64,000 nucleotides of DNA from Sporomusa ovata DSM 2662 (lineage in GTDB: Bacteria; Bacillota; Negativicutes; Sporomusales; Sporomusaceae). Shown piece by piece: positions 1-8,848 of this stretch. Under the pieces are notes generated by a model. It did no database searches, was not told the DNA's origin, and saw nothing but the letters and a program-made list of their open reading frames with translations. How positions within the stretch are numbered: position 1 is the first letter of the stretch; every line of letters starts with the position of its first letter. A program made the translations under genes and the position numbers. The stretch covers positions 372,001 to 436,000 of the forward strand of contig NZ_ASXP01000003.1 in the NCBI RefSeq assembly GCF_000445445.1, in the 5' to 3' direction.

Positions 1-1062
1 TTTTACTTCAGCCAAGTCTGCCTGCGTTTTGGTGTAAACTTGACTATCTGTAAGGATTTTCAGCGTTTCGGCCGCAATGTTCTCTGGATTAGCGTCATCT
101 TGCAGTAATTCGGGGACAATGCGGCGCCCGGCAATAATGTTAGGTAAACCGATATTGGGTATTTTAACCAAAAACTTGCCGAGAAAATAGGTAAGCGGAG
201 CAAGTTTATAAATAATGACCGTAGGCGCTCCCATGATGGACGTCTCCAGGGTAGCTGTTCCGGAAGCCGCTATGGCGGCATTCGCCAAACCCATCAGGTC
301 ATAGGTATAATCGGTTGTTAAGGTAACAGGCACTTGATAACTGCCTATTATATCTTGCAGTATTGCCTGGGAAATTGTCGAAGCTACAGGTAAAAAGAAT
401 TGACAGTCTGGCAGCCTTTTCCGTATTATCTGACTGGCACCCAGCATTACCGGCAGTAGTTTGACAATTTCCTGTTGCCGGCTGCCTGGCATTAACAATA
501 CAAGCGGCCGGTTCTGATCGGCTGTAAAGTGCTCATAAGCAGCTTCTTTGGTCATAGCCGGTTTTACAATATCCACCAGTGGATGACCAACAAAAGTAAC
601 ATCCGCGCCGGCTGCTTCGTATACTTCAGCCTCAAAGGGAAAAATGGCCGCAACTTTATCCACTGTCCCGGCCACCCCTTTGGCCCGGCTGCGCCGCCAC
701 GCCCACGCTGAAGGGCATATATACGACACAACCGGAATCCCTTTTGCTTTTGCAATTTTTGCCAGACGCATGTTAAAGTCCGCATAATCAATAACAACAA
801 GCGCATCCGGACGTTCTTTGTCCATAAGGGCCGCCAGTTTATCCCGCAGTTCAAATAGCTTTCCTAAATTTTTTACAACTTCCACTAAGCCCATAATTCC
901 CTGACCGGCAATATCATAATCTACTCGTACACCTGCAGACTGCATGGCTTTGCTCCCCATGCCAAAAAGTTCAATATCCGGCTGCAAAAGTTTGAGGGCG
1001 GCCGCCACACTGGCGCCATGCATATCACCTGAGGCTTCGCCGACTGAGAGCATGATTTTCAT
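1..1062 (-). CDS. lpxB: Lipid-A-disaccharide synthase LpxB, 3' end cut by window edge
   Basis: Joins UDP-2,3-diacylglucosamine and lipid X (2,3-diacylglucosamine-1-phosphate) into the lipid A disaccharide at the inner membrane. The reading frame is open from the ATG at 1062 down to base 1, giving 354 residues, so only about the last 25-30 residues of a usual ~380-residue LpxB are missing. Visible family motifs are SVGEASGD at residues 6-13, FVGHPLVD at 157-164 and PGSR at 192-195, followed by the GT-B C-terminal nucleotide-binding half. It is the last visible gene of the run lpxC-fabZ-lpxA-lpxI-lpxB; lpxI ends 14 bases upstream, so co-transcription is likely. No frame break is seen. Confidence 0.95.
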   Translation of the reverse strand, partial: MKIMLSVGEASGDMHGASVAAALKLLQPDIELFGMGSKAMQSAGVRVDYDIAGQGIMGLVEVVKNLGKLFELRDKLAALMDKERPDALVVIDYADFNMRLAKIAKAKGIPVVSYICPSAWAWRRSRAKGVAGTVDKVAAIFPFEAEVYEAAGADVTFVGHPLVDIVKPAMTKEAAYEHFTADQNRPLVLLMPGSRQQEIVKLLPVMLGASQIIRKRLPDCQFFLPVASTISQAILQDIIGSYQVPVTLTTDYTYDLMGLANAAIAASGTATLETSIMGAPTVIIYKLAPLTYFLGKFLVKIPNIGLPNIIAGRRIVPELLQDDANPENIAAETLKILTDSQVYTKTQADLAEVK

Positions 1063-1075
1063 GGTGGTGTCCCCC

Positions 1076-1882
1076 CTATTGCATAGCAACAATGGTTATG
1101 CTATTCATGTTAGCTAATTCAACAACTTGCTTTTTATCCACTAACAATGTCTTACCTGCTTCGATAACCAAAGCTACTGCCCCTGCAGCAATCATGGTTT
1201 CTAGGGTATCCGGCCCCACACTGGGAACATCAAAGCGGGTATCCTGCTGTGGTTTAGCAGCTTTGGCCACTACAATACCGCCGCAACCAAGTTCTCCCCC
1301 CCGCTTAATACAAGCATCGGTGCCTTCAATAGCTTCCACAGCCATAACAGCTTTATTTTTTACAACAACGGTTTGACCAATATCCAAACCGCCAAGCTGA
1401 CGGGCCATAGCCAGGCCGTACTCCATATCAGCTTGTTCCCCCGGAGTGGGCCGGCGGTCTGTAAGTACACCGGGCGGCGGCATAAGCTGACGAATAAACT
1501 GCGTCTGGTCAAGCACACCCACCCCGGCTTTAGCAAATTCATGCACAAGCGCCAGCATGACCGTGTCATCATTTAAATCCGGCAGTTTGGCTAACAACTG
1601 CTGCATACGCGCATCCGGGCGCGCTGTACCGCTGAAGAGATGCTCCTTGGTAACCTTGCCCAGCATGGTAACTTGCTGTACGCCGTCTTGTTGCAGCAGA
1701 CCAATCAGCTTATCCAACTCACCCAGGCCAATTGTATGAAAACGGGTGACGGCTTGTTCCAGTTCTGCTTCTACCCCTGGCGCCACAGCTATGGCTATCA
1801 CGTCAAAACCCATGCCGCGAGCGGCACGGGCAAATTCTACTGGTAACCGGCCAATTCCGGCAATTAATCCGATTATATTCAT
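1076..1882 (-). CDS. lpxI: UDP-2,3-diacylglucosamine pyrophosphatase LpxI (DUF1009)
   Basis: Hydrolyses UDP-2,3-diacylglucosamine to lipid X and UMP, the step done by LpxH in Escherichia coli. The 268-residue protein has the N-terminal glycine-rich start MNIIGLIAGIGRLP and a C-terminal half with conserved GTDACIKRGG and DVPSVGP segments that I associate with the LpxI/DUF1009 family. I chose the ATG at 1882 over an ATG 17 codons upstream because AAGGTGG sits 9 bases before it. It lies between lpxA and lpxB, the usual place. No lpxH-like metallophosphatase is present in the window, so this looks like the only enzyme for this step here. Confidence 0.9.
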   Translation of the reverse strand: MNIIGLIAGIGRLPVEFARAARGMGFDVIAIAVAPGVEAELEQAVTRFHTIGLGELDKLIGLLQQDGVQQVTMLGKVTKEHLFSGTARPDARMQQLLAKLPDLNDDTVMLALVHEFAKAGVGVLDQTQFIRQLMPPPGVLTDRRPTPGEQADMEYGLAMARQLGGLDIGQTVVVKNKAVMAVEAIEGTDACIKRGGELGCGGIVVAKAAKPQQDTRFDVPSVGPDTLETMIAAGAVALVIEAGKTLLVDKKQVVELANMNSITIVAMQ

Positions 1883-1992
1883 ACTGGTTTCCCACCTTAT
1901 GTAGTTGATGCGGCACACTGCCGCATCAAGCACTGTTATCCTGTACGCTCTTTACCTATAGGTTTTGCTGAGTAGCATTTACCTATGCACGC

Positions 1993-2814
1993 CTAATTAT
2001 CTGATTCCCTGCGTCCACGGCAAATACCGCGTTCTGCGTTGCGAAGAAACCGCAGCATATGCTCGACTTCTTCACAGGCTTCCAGTTCCTGTTCCATTAC
2101 GGCAATGGCCTGAGGCAGGCTAAGGCCGGAACGATAGAGCGTTTTATAGGCTTTTTTCAAGTTGCTGCGAGCAACTGTGCTCACACCGGCGCGAGCGATA
2201 CCAACACTGTTTAAGCCGCATACTTTAGCCGGATGACCGTCAACAATTACGAACGGCGGAATGTCCTGTACAACCTTGGAAGCGCCGCCAATCATCGCAT
2301 TCCGGCCAATTTTAACAAATTGATGCACACCGGCCAAACCACCGATAACGGCACGATCCTCTACAACTACATGGCCAGCCAGGGTTGCAGCATTTGACAT
2401 AATTACATGGTTGCCAACAATGCAGTTATGAGCAACATGAGTATAGGCCATCAGCAGGCAATTAGAACCAACCCGGGTTTCTTCCCCTTCGCCGGTAGCG
2501 CGGTTAACTGTAGCAAATTCACGGATCTTGGTATTATCCCCGATAAACACGTAGCTTTTTTCGCCACGAAATTTCAAATCCTGCGGTTCAGCGCCGATAG
2601 AGGCACTGGGATAAATTACGCAGTTTTTGCCAATACTAGTCCAACCGTCAACCACTACGTGAGCGCCAATTTGCGTACCGTCTCCTATAAGCACATTTTC
2701 GCCAATAACGGCATAAGGCCCGATTTCTACATCTTTACCAATCCGGGCATTGGGATGGATTACTGCAGTTTCATGTATTTTACGCAATGGTATTACCACC
2801 GATTCCGGTTTCAT
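1993..2814 (-). CDS. lpxA: UDP-N-acetylglucosamine O-acyltransferase LpxA
   Basis: First step of lipid A synthesis: moves a 3-hydroxyacyl chain from acyl carrier protein to the 3-OH of UDP-GlcNAc in the cytoplasm. The 273-residue protein begins with left-handed beta-helix hexapeptide repeats (IGKDVEIGPYAVIG and onward, about residues 25-190) and carries the catalytic histidine in THVAHNC (His129, matching His125 of the E. coli enzyme). The helical C-terminal part follows from about residue 195. It is slightly longer than the E. coli enzyme (262) because of an N-terminal extension. It follows fabZ, which supplies the same acyl pool, after a 195-base gap in which I see no clear promoter. Confidence 0.95.
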   Translation of the reverse strand: MKPESVVIPLRKIHETAVIHPNARIGKDVEIGPYAVIGENVLIGDGTQIGAHVVVDGWTSIGKNCVIYPSASIGAEPQDLKFRGEKSYVFIGDNTKIREFATVNRATGEGEETRVGSNCLLMAYTHVAHNCIVGNHVIMSNAATLAGHVVVEDRAVIGGLAGVHQFVKIGRNAMIGGASKVVQDIPPFVIVDGHPAKVCGLNSVGIARAGVSTVARSNLKKAYKTLYRSGLSLPQAIAVMEQELEACEEVEHMLRFLRNAERGICRGRRESDN

Positions 2815-3009
2815 ATCAAAATCAACTCCCCACTAGAATTAGAACTATATAAGCATATTATATATGTCGTTTATTGTTATATATATTCCGACTGGACAGT
2901 CGAAAAATGACATGCCGATTTTGGGCAAAATAAAGCCATACTCTCTAAAATACGTACATTACTGGCATTTATCAACCGTCTTTCAGTATTTATATCCGTT
3001 TTTCGATCA

Positions 3010-3441
3010 TTATACTGCTGTAAGTGCAAACAAAAATTCGGCTTCCGCCACAACCTGACCGTCAACAGAGGCTTGTGCCCATAACTTGCCGATTGAACCG
3101 CGAATTTTCAGAACCTCAGCTTCCATTCGGAGCTGATCACCAGGCGTAACCGGTTTTCTGAATTTAACCCGCTCCATCCCCCCAAAAACAGCCAGCTTGC
3201 CACGGTTTTCCTCAGGATATAGCATAGCTACACCGCCAACCTGGGCCATAGCTTCTAATATAAGAACTCCCGGCATAACCGGTTTTTGTGGGAAATGTCC
3301 TGCAAAGAAATGTTCATTGATGGTTACACTTTTTATGCCTACCGCCCGTTTCATTGGTTCAAGTTCAATAATACGGTCCACCAGTAGCATCGGATAACGG
3401 TGCGGAATAATGGCTTGAATCTCTGTTGCTGTCAAAATCAT
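3010..3441 (-). CDS. fabZ: 3-hydroxyacyl-[acyl carrier protein] dehydratase FabZ
   Basis: Dehydrates 3-hydroxyacyl-ACP in fatty acid elongation and so competes with LpxA/LpxD for hydroxyacyl chains. The 143-residue hot-dog protein shows HRYPMLLVDRI at residues 14-24, catalytic His49 in GHFPQKPVMPG and Glu63 in ILEAMAQ. The ATG at 3441 has GAGGAGG 11 bases upstream. It sits between lpxC and lpxA, the order common in diderms. In Bacillus subtilis the orthologue (ywpB) follows flhP, which makes this gene the far anchor of the inserted outer-membrane block described in the findings. Confidence 0.95.
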   Translation of the reverse strand: MILTATEIQAIIPHRYPMLLVDRIIELEPMKRAVGIKSVTINEHFFAGHFPQKPVMPGVLILEAMAQVGGVAMLYPEENRGKLAVFGGMERVKFRKPVTPGDQLRMEAEVLKIRGSIGKLWAQASVDGQVVAEAEFLFALTAV

Positions 3442-3467
3442 CTAGGAAACGCCTCCTCAAATCTTCA

Positions 3468-4295
3468 TCACATACTTGCTTTTACAATCTCTTTGGCTAA
3501 CGCCGTATTAAGCGCATGACTTGACTTTACGGCAATAACATGGCCGGCAATACGGCCGGCTAGTGCCAAATCACCAATTACATCTAAAATTTTATGCCGG
3601 ACCAGTTCATCAGAGAACCGTAGCTGTGTTAAGCAATTTTCATCATCATATACTACTACATTATCCAGACTGCCGCCCAAAGCCAACCCTTGTGCTTTAA
3701 GGGCCTCTACCTCATGCATAAAACCGATGGTACGAGCCGGAGCCAGTTCCCGGGCAAAAACTTCAGGAGTTATTTCATAGTCACCAAACTGAACACCTAA
3801 CAGTGGGTGCGGGTTAATTGAAGTAAAGGTGATGCGAAATCCGTCATAAGGTAAAATAGTAATAAATTTTTCGGGATAGCGCACTGTTATGGCTTGTTTA
3901 ATGATAATGGGCGGACGACGCAGTTCAGAGAGTACCTTGATGCCTGCTGTTTCAAATAGTTTAAGAAACAGCAATGAACTGCCGTCAGCTGCCGGTGGTT
4001 CCACAGAGGAAATTTCCACCAGGCAGTTGTCAATACCCATCGCGGCAAACGCAGCCAATAGGTGTTCCACGGTAAAAACTCTGGCCTCGCCAGCCTCGAG
4101 CGTAGTTGCCCGCAGGGTATTAGTTACGTTGATTGCCTTAGCCGCAACACGAGGTATACCAGTAAGGTCAGTCCGGGCAAATTCAATGCCGCTGCCGGCA
4201 GGTGCCGGGTTCAAAGCAATGGTTACATCCCGCCCTGAATGCAAGCCGATACCGGTATAAGTGACGCGCGAAGCTACTGTGGTTTGGCGATCCAT
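3468..4295 (-). CDS. lpxC: UDP-3-O-acyl-N-acetylglucosamine deacetylase LpxC
   Basis: Zinc amidase that removes the acetyl group from UDP-3-O-acyl-GlcNAc, the committed step of lipid A synthesis. The 275-residue protein keeps the zinc ligands: His78 in VEHLLAAF, His234 and Asp238 in RHKILDVIGD, and the catalytic His260 near the C-terminus in KSSHALN. It lacks the longer C-terminal tail of the E. coli protein (305 residues), which there carries the FtsH degradation signal, so turnover is probably controlled differently. Start ATG at 4295 has AGGAGG 7 bases upstream. It lies 26 bases before fabZ in the same orientation. Confidence 0.96.
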   Translation of the reverse strand: MDRQTTVASRVTYTGIGLHSGRDVTIALNPAPAGSGIEFARTDLTGIPRVAAKAINVTNTLRATTLEAGEARVFTVEHLLAAFAAMGIDNCLVEISSVEPPAADGSSLLFLKLFETAGIKVLSELRRPPIIIKQAITVRYPEKFITILPYDGFRITFTSINPHPLLGVQFGDYEITPEVFARELAPARTIGFMHEVEALKAQGLALGGSLDNVVVYDDENCLTQLRFSDELVRHKILDVIGDLALAGRIAGHVIAVKSSHALNTALAKEIVKASM

Positions 4296-4387
4296 AGGTT
4301 TCCTCCTGAGTTGTCTAAGTCCAATTAATTTTACAGGATATTGAGATTTTGTGCAAGTATGATAATAAACTTAAAGGAAGCGAATCG

Positions 4388-5161
4388 TTATGCAATACAT
4401 TTACCAGCCAGAGTACGGGCACTGGTATTGAGTTGATACTCAATAAGTTCTTTATACTGACGGCCAACGTGAGAAGCCGGATTAACAAATACTTGGCTGG
4501 GGATACCAGACTCTACGACAGTGCCCTTTTCCATCAGCACAATGCGGTCGGCTACATGTAATGCAAAAGCAATTTCGTGGGTCACCACCAGCATAGTGGC
4601 CGCCCGGTATTTTGCCAGTTCCTCCATAACGACAAGAACTTCTCTTACTAACATGGGGTCAAGGGATGCAGTAGGCTCATCCCACAACATGAGTTCTGGT
4701 TCAAAGGCCAGCGCCCGGGCAATGCCTACCCGTTGCTGCTGACCGCCGGACAGTTGCTCTGGTTTATGGTCTTGCAACTGTTCCATACCTACTTTGGTCA
4801 TGGCAGCAAGTGCCTTGTCATAGGCCTCCTCTTTGGCTTGTCCCCCCATAACTAATCCCAGCATAACGTTTTCAATCGCGCTAAGACGATTGATAAGATT
4901 AAAGTGCTGAAATACATAGCCGATACGCTTACGCACCTTTCTTAGCTCATCCTCCCTTAATTGGGTAATGTCCCTGCCATCAAAAACAATCGAGCCACTA
5001 TCTGGCTCAATCAGGCGGTTAATTGTTCTGATGGTGGTTGACTTACCACAACCTGACGGCCCCATGATAACAACAGTCTCACCAGGTGCCACTGCCAGGC
5101 TAAGGTTGTTGACAGCGACCAGACTGCCAAATTTTTTATACAGGTTCTGGATGGTAAGCAT
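4388..5161 (-). CDS. ABC transporter ATP-binding protein, polar amino acid (GlnQ-like) type
   Basis: A 257-residue ABC ATPase: Walker A GPSGCGKST at residues 34-42, Q-loop in YVFQHFNLI, signature LSGGQQQR, Walker B LMLWDEPTASLDP (a tryptophan stands where phenylalanine is usual) and a switch histidine in VVTHE. By sequence it resembles the GlnQ/PAAT group. No typical PAAT permease or binding protein is adjacent. The upstream neighbour is the 784-residue membrane protein ending with an EAA-like loop, so I infer the two may form one transporter. I chose the ATG at 5161 because GGAGGTGA precedes it by 6 bases, rather than the start 8 codons upstream. lpxC follows 92 bases downstream. Confidence 0.85.
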   Translation of the reverse strand: MLTIQNLYKKFGSLVAVNNLSLAVAPGETVVIMGPSGCGKSTTIRTINRLIEPDSGSIVFDGRDITQLREDELRKVRKRIGYVFQHFNLINRLSAIENVMLGLVMGGQAKEEAYDKALAAMTKVGMEQLQDHKPEQLSGGQQQRVGIARALAFEPELMLWDEPTASLDPMLVREVLVVMEELAKYRAATMLVVTHEIAFALHVADRIVLMEKGTVVESGIPSQVFVNPASHVGRQYKELIEYQLNTSARTLAGKCIA

Positions 5162-5196
5162 ACTGCTCACCTCCATTCTAGTCATATATTAGAGGC

Positions 5197-5299
5197 TGTT
5201 ACAAAATACCCCTCTTTGCTGTTGAGCCTTTCAACAGAAACCGGGTATGCCCTTGCTGTGCGACTTTTTGGTGTTTTAACACCGGGGTATTTTATAACA
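5197..5299. repeat. 103-bp element with 16-bp inverted terminal repeats
   Basis: TGTTACAAAATACCCC at 5197-5212 is matched by GGGGTATTTTATAACA at 5284-5299, an inverted repeat with one mismatch. The interior holds two further small hairpins (CTGTTGA/TCAACAG at 5219-5237 and GGTGTT/AACACC at 5270-5283). It has no coding capacity. The shape fits a miniature inverted-repeat element or a large regulatory hairpin between the membrane protein gene and the ATPase gene. No second copy is evident in the window. Confidence 0.55.
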
Positions 5300-5320
5300 G
5301 TTTAAAGAATAGTAAGGAAA

Positions 5321-5340
5321 GTGTGTTTTTTAAAACACAC
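5321..5340 (-). terminator. Putative hairpin terminator after the 784-residue membrane protein gene
   Basis: GTGTGTTTT and AAAACACAC form an AT-rich inverted repeat that begins 4 bases after the stop codon of the membrane protein gene. The stem is weak (few GC pairs) and the loop very short, so termination may be only partial and leave read-through to the ATPase gene. Confidence 0.4.
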
Positions 5341-5344
5341 TCTA

Positions 5345-7699
5345 TTACTTAAACTTTACCTTACGTTGGTTCAGTTTTTGCATCAGACCCGGACGGCCGC
5401 TGGGGATAACAATCTCTCTCATGACTTCATCGAGAGACAGACCCAGTGCTTCACCGGCCATAACCTCTTCGCCGGCAACCGGACTAATTTTTTCGGTATA
5501 GGCAGCCACTAACAAGCCAAGCAATGCACCGATAATAGGCACTCCAATCCAAGGCAGGTACGGAATACCACCACCGGCGAGAATAAACATAGCTGTCAGC
5601 ATAACGGCACCTACGCCCATACCATAGCGGCGCTCAGGTGCAGTAAAAGCTCCTGTCATACGCTTTGCTACTTTGCGCCAGCCTGTGGCAGGCAGCTTTT
5701 TCGCTAAGCGCTTACGACGAATGACAGTCATGATGGCTGTATGATCCAGTCCCAGGAACAAAATGGTGATAATGATGGCTGTCATGCCTGCCAACACTCC
5801 TCTTACTTCATTAAGCACCTGGTATAGCTCACCGCGTGCGTTGGGTTCGATTACCCCCAATGCAGTCGAATATAGTGATACGTTATTATGTCCGGCCTGT
5901 GCATAAACAATAGGGGCCACAGCCTCTGTCCCGATACTGCTTGTTGTCAAAATCTGAATCCTGGCACCGGGAATAACTTGTCCGGCGATAAATTTATCCA
6001 GTAGGGTAACTGAATGACTGATTTCGTCATCTTTAAGATTAGGTACAGCGCTTGCCAGATATTGAACCTGAGCTGTAATCATAGGCACATTAATTTCCTG
6101 CAACCCATTAAGGCGGACATTGGCATCTGCCAGTCCCCGCTTGGCTCGCTGCGCATCAAAAGCGCGCAATGTACCAAGTGTTGTTTCTCCGTTTGCAACA
6201 ATGTTGTCAATAGCGGATTTAGCCTGGCGGGCATTGGCTGCCACACTATCAAGAGAGGCCAAACTGGAGCTTAAACTGCCCAGATTTTGCTGTGCCCCTG
6301 TCAGAGTGCTGATAGTCGAGTTGACATCACCATTGAGCAGCTTTACTACTTGCAGGCTTGTAACCAAACCGCCAATATTACGGGAAGAGCTGTCAAGCTG
6401 GTAACGGATACCGCGGGTGTCAATACCGGCCAGAGCACTGGTAGCAGCCTGAATGGTACCACCTGCCACCTGCAAACTTGATAAAGTGCCTGCTAACGCG
6501 TTTACACTGCCGTCATAGTTATCAAGCGCACCCAGAGCAATGCCGCTCAGGCTTTTGGCGTCTTGGGCAAAACCAGGAATTTGTCCGACAAGCTTACCTG
6601 TCTCGCCTAACGCATTCCCCAGTTCCTGCCGTGGATTTTTATAGGTGGCGATAGCGGTTTGCGCTCCAACTACCTCTTTTTCTAATTTATAACCTGGTGT
6701 GTTGCCTAACTTGGAAGCATCACCCTGGGTGATACGACCTTCTGCTATGCCGTTGGCAAGAGCAGCTGTGATTTCCACAATTACATTGCTTTTTTCCGGT
6801 ACTTGTCCAGCCTGAGGCAGCTGCGCAGCCTGACCCTGAAAGACAACAATATCCCCTTTTGCCAGTTTAGTGCCGGCAGCCGGGGTTAGCGTGACTTGGG
6901 AAGCATAGGCTGACAGGAACCGTTTCAATTCAATCATGGTGCTGACCATATAGGTCATATCATCATTTTTGCCGTCAATTGATACATTCTGGGCATATTC
7001 CAGGTGCAGATCTTTTTGCATGGCTTCTGAAATACCTTCACCCAGACGTACTGGATTGGCCGGTTCGCTACCTACCGGAAAGGTAATTTCAATAACTTGA
7101 TAGTCTTTTAAAATATTTTTGATACTGTTGCTTACAGCTGACGATTTATCCAGTGAAGTTAAAATAACACCAACACTGCTGCCATCACGGAAAGCAAACC
7201 GAACTCCCTCCATTTGCATGATACGCTCAATCAACATGTTCTTTGCACCATCCGGCACACCGCGAATATTAAGGCGTGGTTCAGTCATCATGCCGACACT
7301 GCCACCGCCGGGGATGCTGCCAAAGGTTTTCGACAGATTTTCATATATTTCTTTGGTTTTATATTGGTCAGGCAGAGTAACATAAAAAAACGATTTGCCG
7401 GTAACTGTCGGTCCTTGACTTACCGTGCCGCCAGGGAACACCTCGGTAACAATCTTGTTCACCTGCATGGCTGTATCGTCTTTCATTTCTTCCCTGACTT
7501 GAATTACTAAGTCATATTCACCATAGTCACCCACAAGGCTGGCAAGTGTTTTCGAAAAATAGGCATTAGCGGCCATGGAGACCGAACTAGCCACCAATGA
7601 GCCGATAATTATACTTACAGTAAGCAGCATTACAATGTCTCGTTGAATAGAATCCTTACATATGCTTCTAATTGTTCTCATTATTTTCATTTTTGACAT
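5345..7699 (-). CDS. Large envelope membrane protein with EAA-like loop, candidate unusual ABC permease
   Basis: I do not recognise a named family. The 784-residue protein has an N-terminal membrane helix (about residues 22-45), an extracytoplasmic region of about 590 residues rich in Ala, Gly, Ser and Leu with helical, coiled-coil-like stretches (about 370-600), a membrane helix near 636-660, a basic cytoplasmic loop (RRKRLAKK), one or two more helices (about 690-738) and a cytoplasmic tail. The tail (748-770) fits the ABC permease EAA loop from its glycine onward: Gly753, nine residues, then Ile763-x-Ile-Pro766; the usual first Glu is replaced by Met747. An ABC ATPase gene follows. I infer a two-gene ABC system of the lipid A region. 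ATG at 7699 has GGGGTGA upstream. Confidence 0.7.
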   Translation of the reverse strand: MSKMKIMRTIRSICKDSIQRDIVMLLTVSIIIGSLVASSVSMAANAYFSKTLASLVGDYGEYDLVIQVREEMKDDTAMQVNKIVTEVFPGGTVSQGPTVTGKSFFYVTLPDQYKTKEIYENLSKTFGSIPGGGSVGMMTEPRLNIRGVPDGAKNMLIERIMQMEGVRFAFRDGSSVGVILTSLDKSSAVSNSIKNILKDYQVIEITFPVGSEPANPVRLGEGISEAMQKDLHLEYAQNVSIDGKNDDMTYMVSTMIELKRFLSAYASQVTLTPAAGTKLAKGDIVVFQGQAAQLPQAGQVPEKSNVIVEITAALANGIAEGRITQGDASKLGNTPGYKLEKEVVGAQTAIATYKNPRQELGNALGETGKLVGQIPGFAQDAKSLSGIALGALDNYDGSVNALAGTLSSLQVAGGTIQAATSALAGIDTRGIRYQLDSSSRNIGGLVTSLQVVKLLNGDVNSTISTLTGAQQNLGSLSSSLASLDSVAANARQAKSAIDNIVANGETTLGTLRAFDAQRAKRGLADANVRLNGLQEINVPMITAQVQYLASAVPNLKDDEISHSVTLLDKFIAGQVIPGARIQILTTSSIGTEAVAPIVYAQAGHNNVSLYSTALGVIEPNARGELYQVLNEVRGVLAGMTAIIITILFLGLDHTAIMTVIRRKRLAKKLPATGWRKVAKRMTGAFTAPERRYGMGVGAVMLTAMFILAGGGIPYLPWIGVPIIGALLGLLVAAYTEKISPVAGEEVMAGEALGLSLDEVMREIVIPSGRPGLMQKLNQRKVKFK

Positions 7700-7835
7700 A
7701 CGTTTTAGTCACCCCATTTCTGGAGTACATTATAACACATATATCAGTTTTATGTAAATAAGTATATCAAGATTACTATATAATTTATATACAATTTTAT
7801 TCAAATTTCTTTACTATTGTTTTTACTGAAAAAAA

Positions 7836-7930
7836 GCGAGCTTGCGCCGCTGTGCTTCATCACAATGACCGGGATGGTAGTACCGTTTCCCTTTAACCAG
7901 TCATTGCGAGCACCAACGTGGCAATCTCGC
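7836..7930. repeat. REP/MITE-like imperfect palindrome, copy 1
   Basis: A 95-bp intergenic element bounded by GCGAG at 7836-7840 and CTCGC at 7926-7930, with A-rich and T-rich flanks that extend the symmetry. It holds CAATGACCGG at 7863-7872 and GCAATCTCGC at 7921-7930. The same two decamers occur in the same order and similar spacing in a second copy at 38396-38478. It lies just downstream of the LpxL-type acyltransferase gene and upstream of the 784-residue protein gene. The rest of 7700-7948 is AT-rich and shows no other feature. Confidence 0.7.
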
Positions 7931-7948
7931 TTTTCCTACTTACAATAT

Positions 7949-8821
7949 TTATCTTTTAAAATCAGGCGGCACCGTCTTCCAACGGTTGTGCAGCCAGAAC
8001 CATTCCTGGGGATGCTGTCTGATATGCTGTTCAATAATTCGGGTCAAGTGCTGGGTAGTATTGCGAATATCCTCAGTACGGTCCTCTGTTTTAGTAACCA
8101 GGACAGGTGGGTGCAAGATGGCGATGTGGGTACCATCCGGGTTTTCGGTGATAAAGGCCGGAACTATGGGGGCGTTACCCAGTCTGGCCAGTGCGGCAGC
8201 CCCTTGCGGTGTGGAGGCCATACGCCCGAAAAATTCTACAAATACTCCATCGCTGTGATTGTCTTGATCCATTAATAAACCGATAATTTTGCCTGCTCCC
8301 ATCAGCTTGACCATTTCCCGCACCCCTTGCTTATAGGTGACATGCATCCCGGCTTTGGTACGGTATTCATTAATAAAGGTATCCATGGCGGCATTGGTCT
8401 GACGCTGGACTACGGCCACTAAAGGAAATCCATGCATGGCCAGCGCTGCCCCTAGAAGCTCCCAATTACCACTATGTGCGGTAGCCAGTATTACTCCCCG
8501 TCCCATAGCAAGCGCAGCTTCAAGATGCTCACTGCCTCTAAGGGTGACATACTTATTAATGTTCTCTTTGTTCAGTCTGGGCATGTGGAGTACTTCCATA
8601 AACATCGGTCCAAAACGAATTCCACTGGTCTTAGCTACGGTTGCCGCTTGCTCCTCAGTAATGCCAAGACCACGGCTGATGTTATCAATAGCCATCTTCC
8701 GGCGCTTTTTCGATACCAGTGGCCAGCAAAGCCTGCCAATAGCCATACCCAGGTTATGCCGTAAAGCTCGCGGCAAAATACATACAAAACGGCTTATTAT
8801 TTTTACCAGATAATACAACAC
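7949..8821 (-). CDS. LpxL/HtrB-type lysophospholipid (lipid A) acyltransferase
   Basis: Likely adds a secondary acyl chain to lipid A or its precursor at the inner membrane. The 290-residue protein has an N-terminal membrane segment and the family HX4E catalytic motif in AHSGNWE, with LLMDQDNHSDGVFVEFFG farther on. I chose the GTG at 8821 because AGGAGGG precedes it by 7 bases; an in-frame ATG 12 codons upstream has no such site. It lies between the YjbH-like gene and the large membrane protein gene. Acyl donor and position (LpxL versus LpxM type) cannot be told from sequence. Confidence 0.85.
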   Translation of the reverse strand: MLYYLVKIISRFVCILPRALRHNLGMAIGRLCWPLVSKKRRKMAIDNISRGLGITEEQAATVAKTSGIRFGPMFMEVLHMPRLNKENINKYVTLRGSEHLEAALAMGRGVILATAHSGNWELLGAALAMHGFPLVAVVQRQTNAAMDTFINEYRTKAGMHVTYKQGVREMVKLMGAGKIIGLLMDQDNHSDGVFVEFFGRMASTPQGAAALARLGNAPIVPAFITENPDGTHIAILHPPVLVTKTEDRTEDIRNTTQHLTRIIEQHIRQHPQEWFWLHNRWKTVPPDFKR

Positions 8822-8848
8822 TTTTTGTCCCTCCTCGAAACTACGGCA

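Noticed and set aside
2407..2910. Open frame of 167 codons on the plus strand across lpxA and its upstream gap
   Set aside because: It is antisense to the well-supported lpxA gene, has no ribosome-binding site of note and no family resemblance.
4388..5161. ATPase as part of an ordinary amino-acid importer (glnQ)
   Set aside because: No PAAT permease or binding protein gene is adjacent on either side; the large EAA-loop protein is the only nearby candidate partner, so the symbol glnQ was not assigned.
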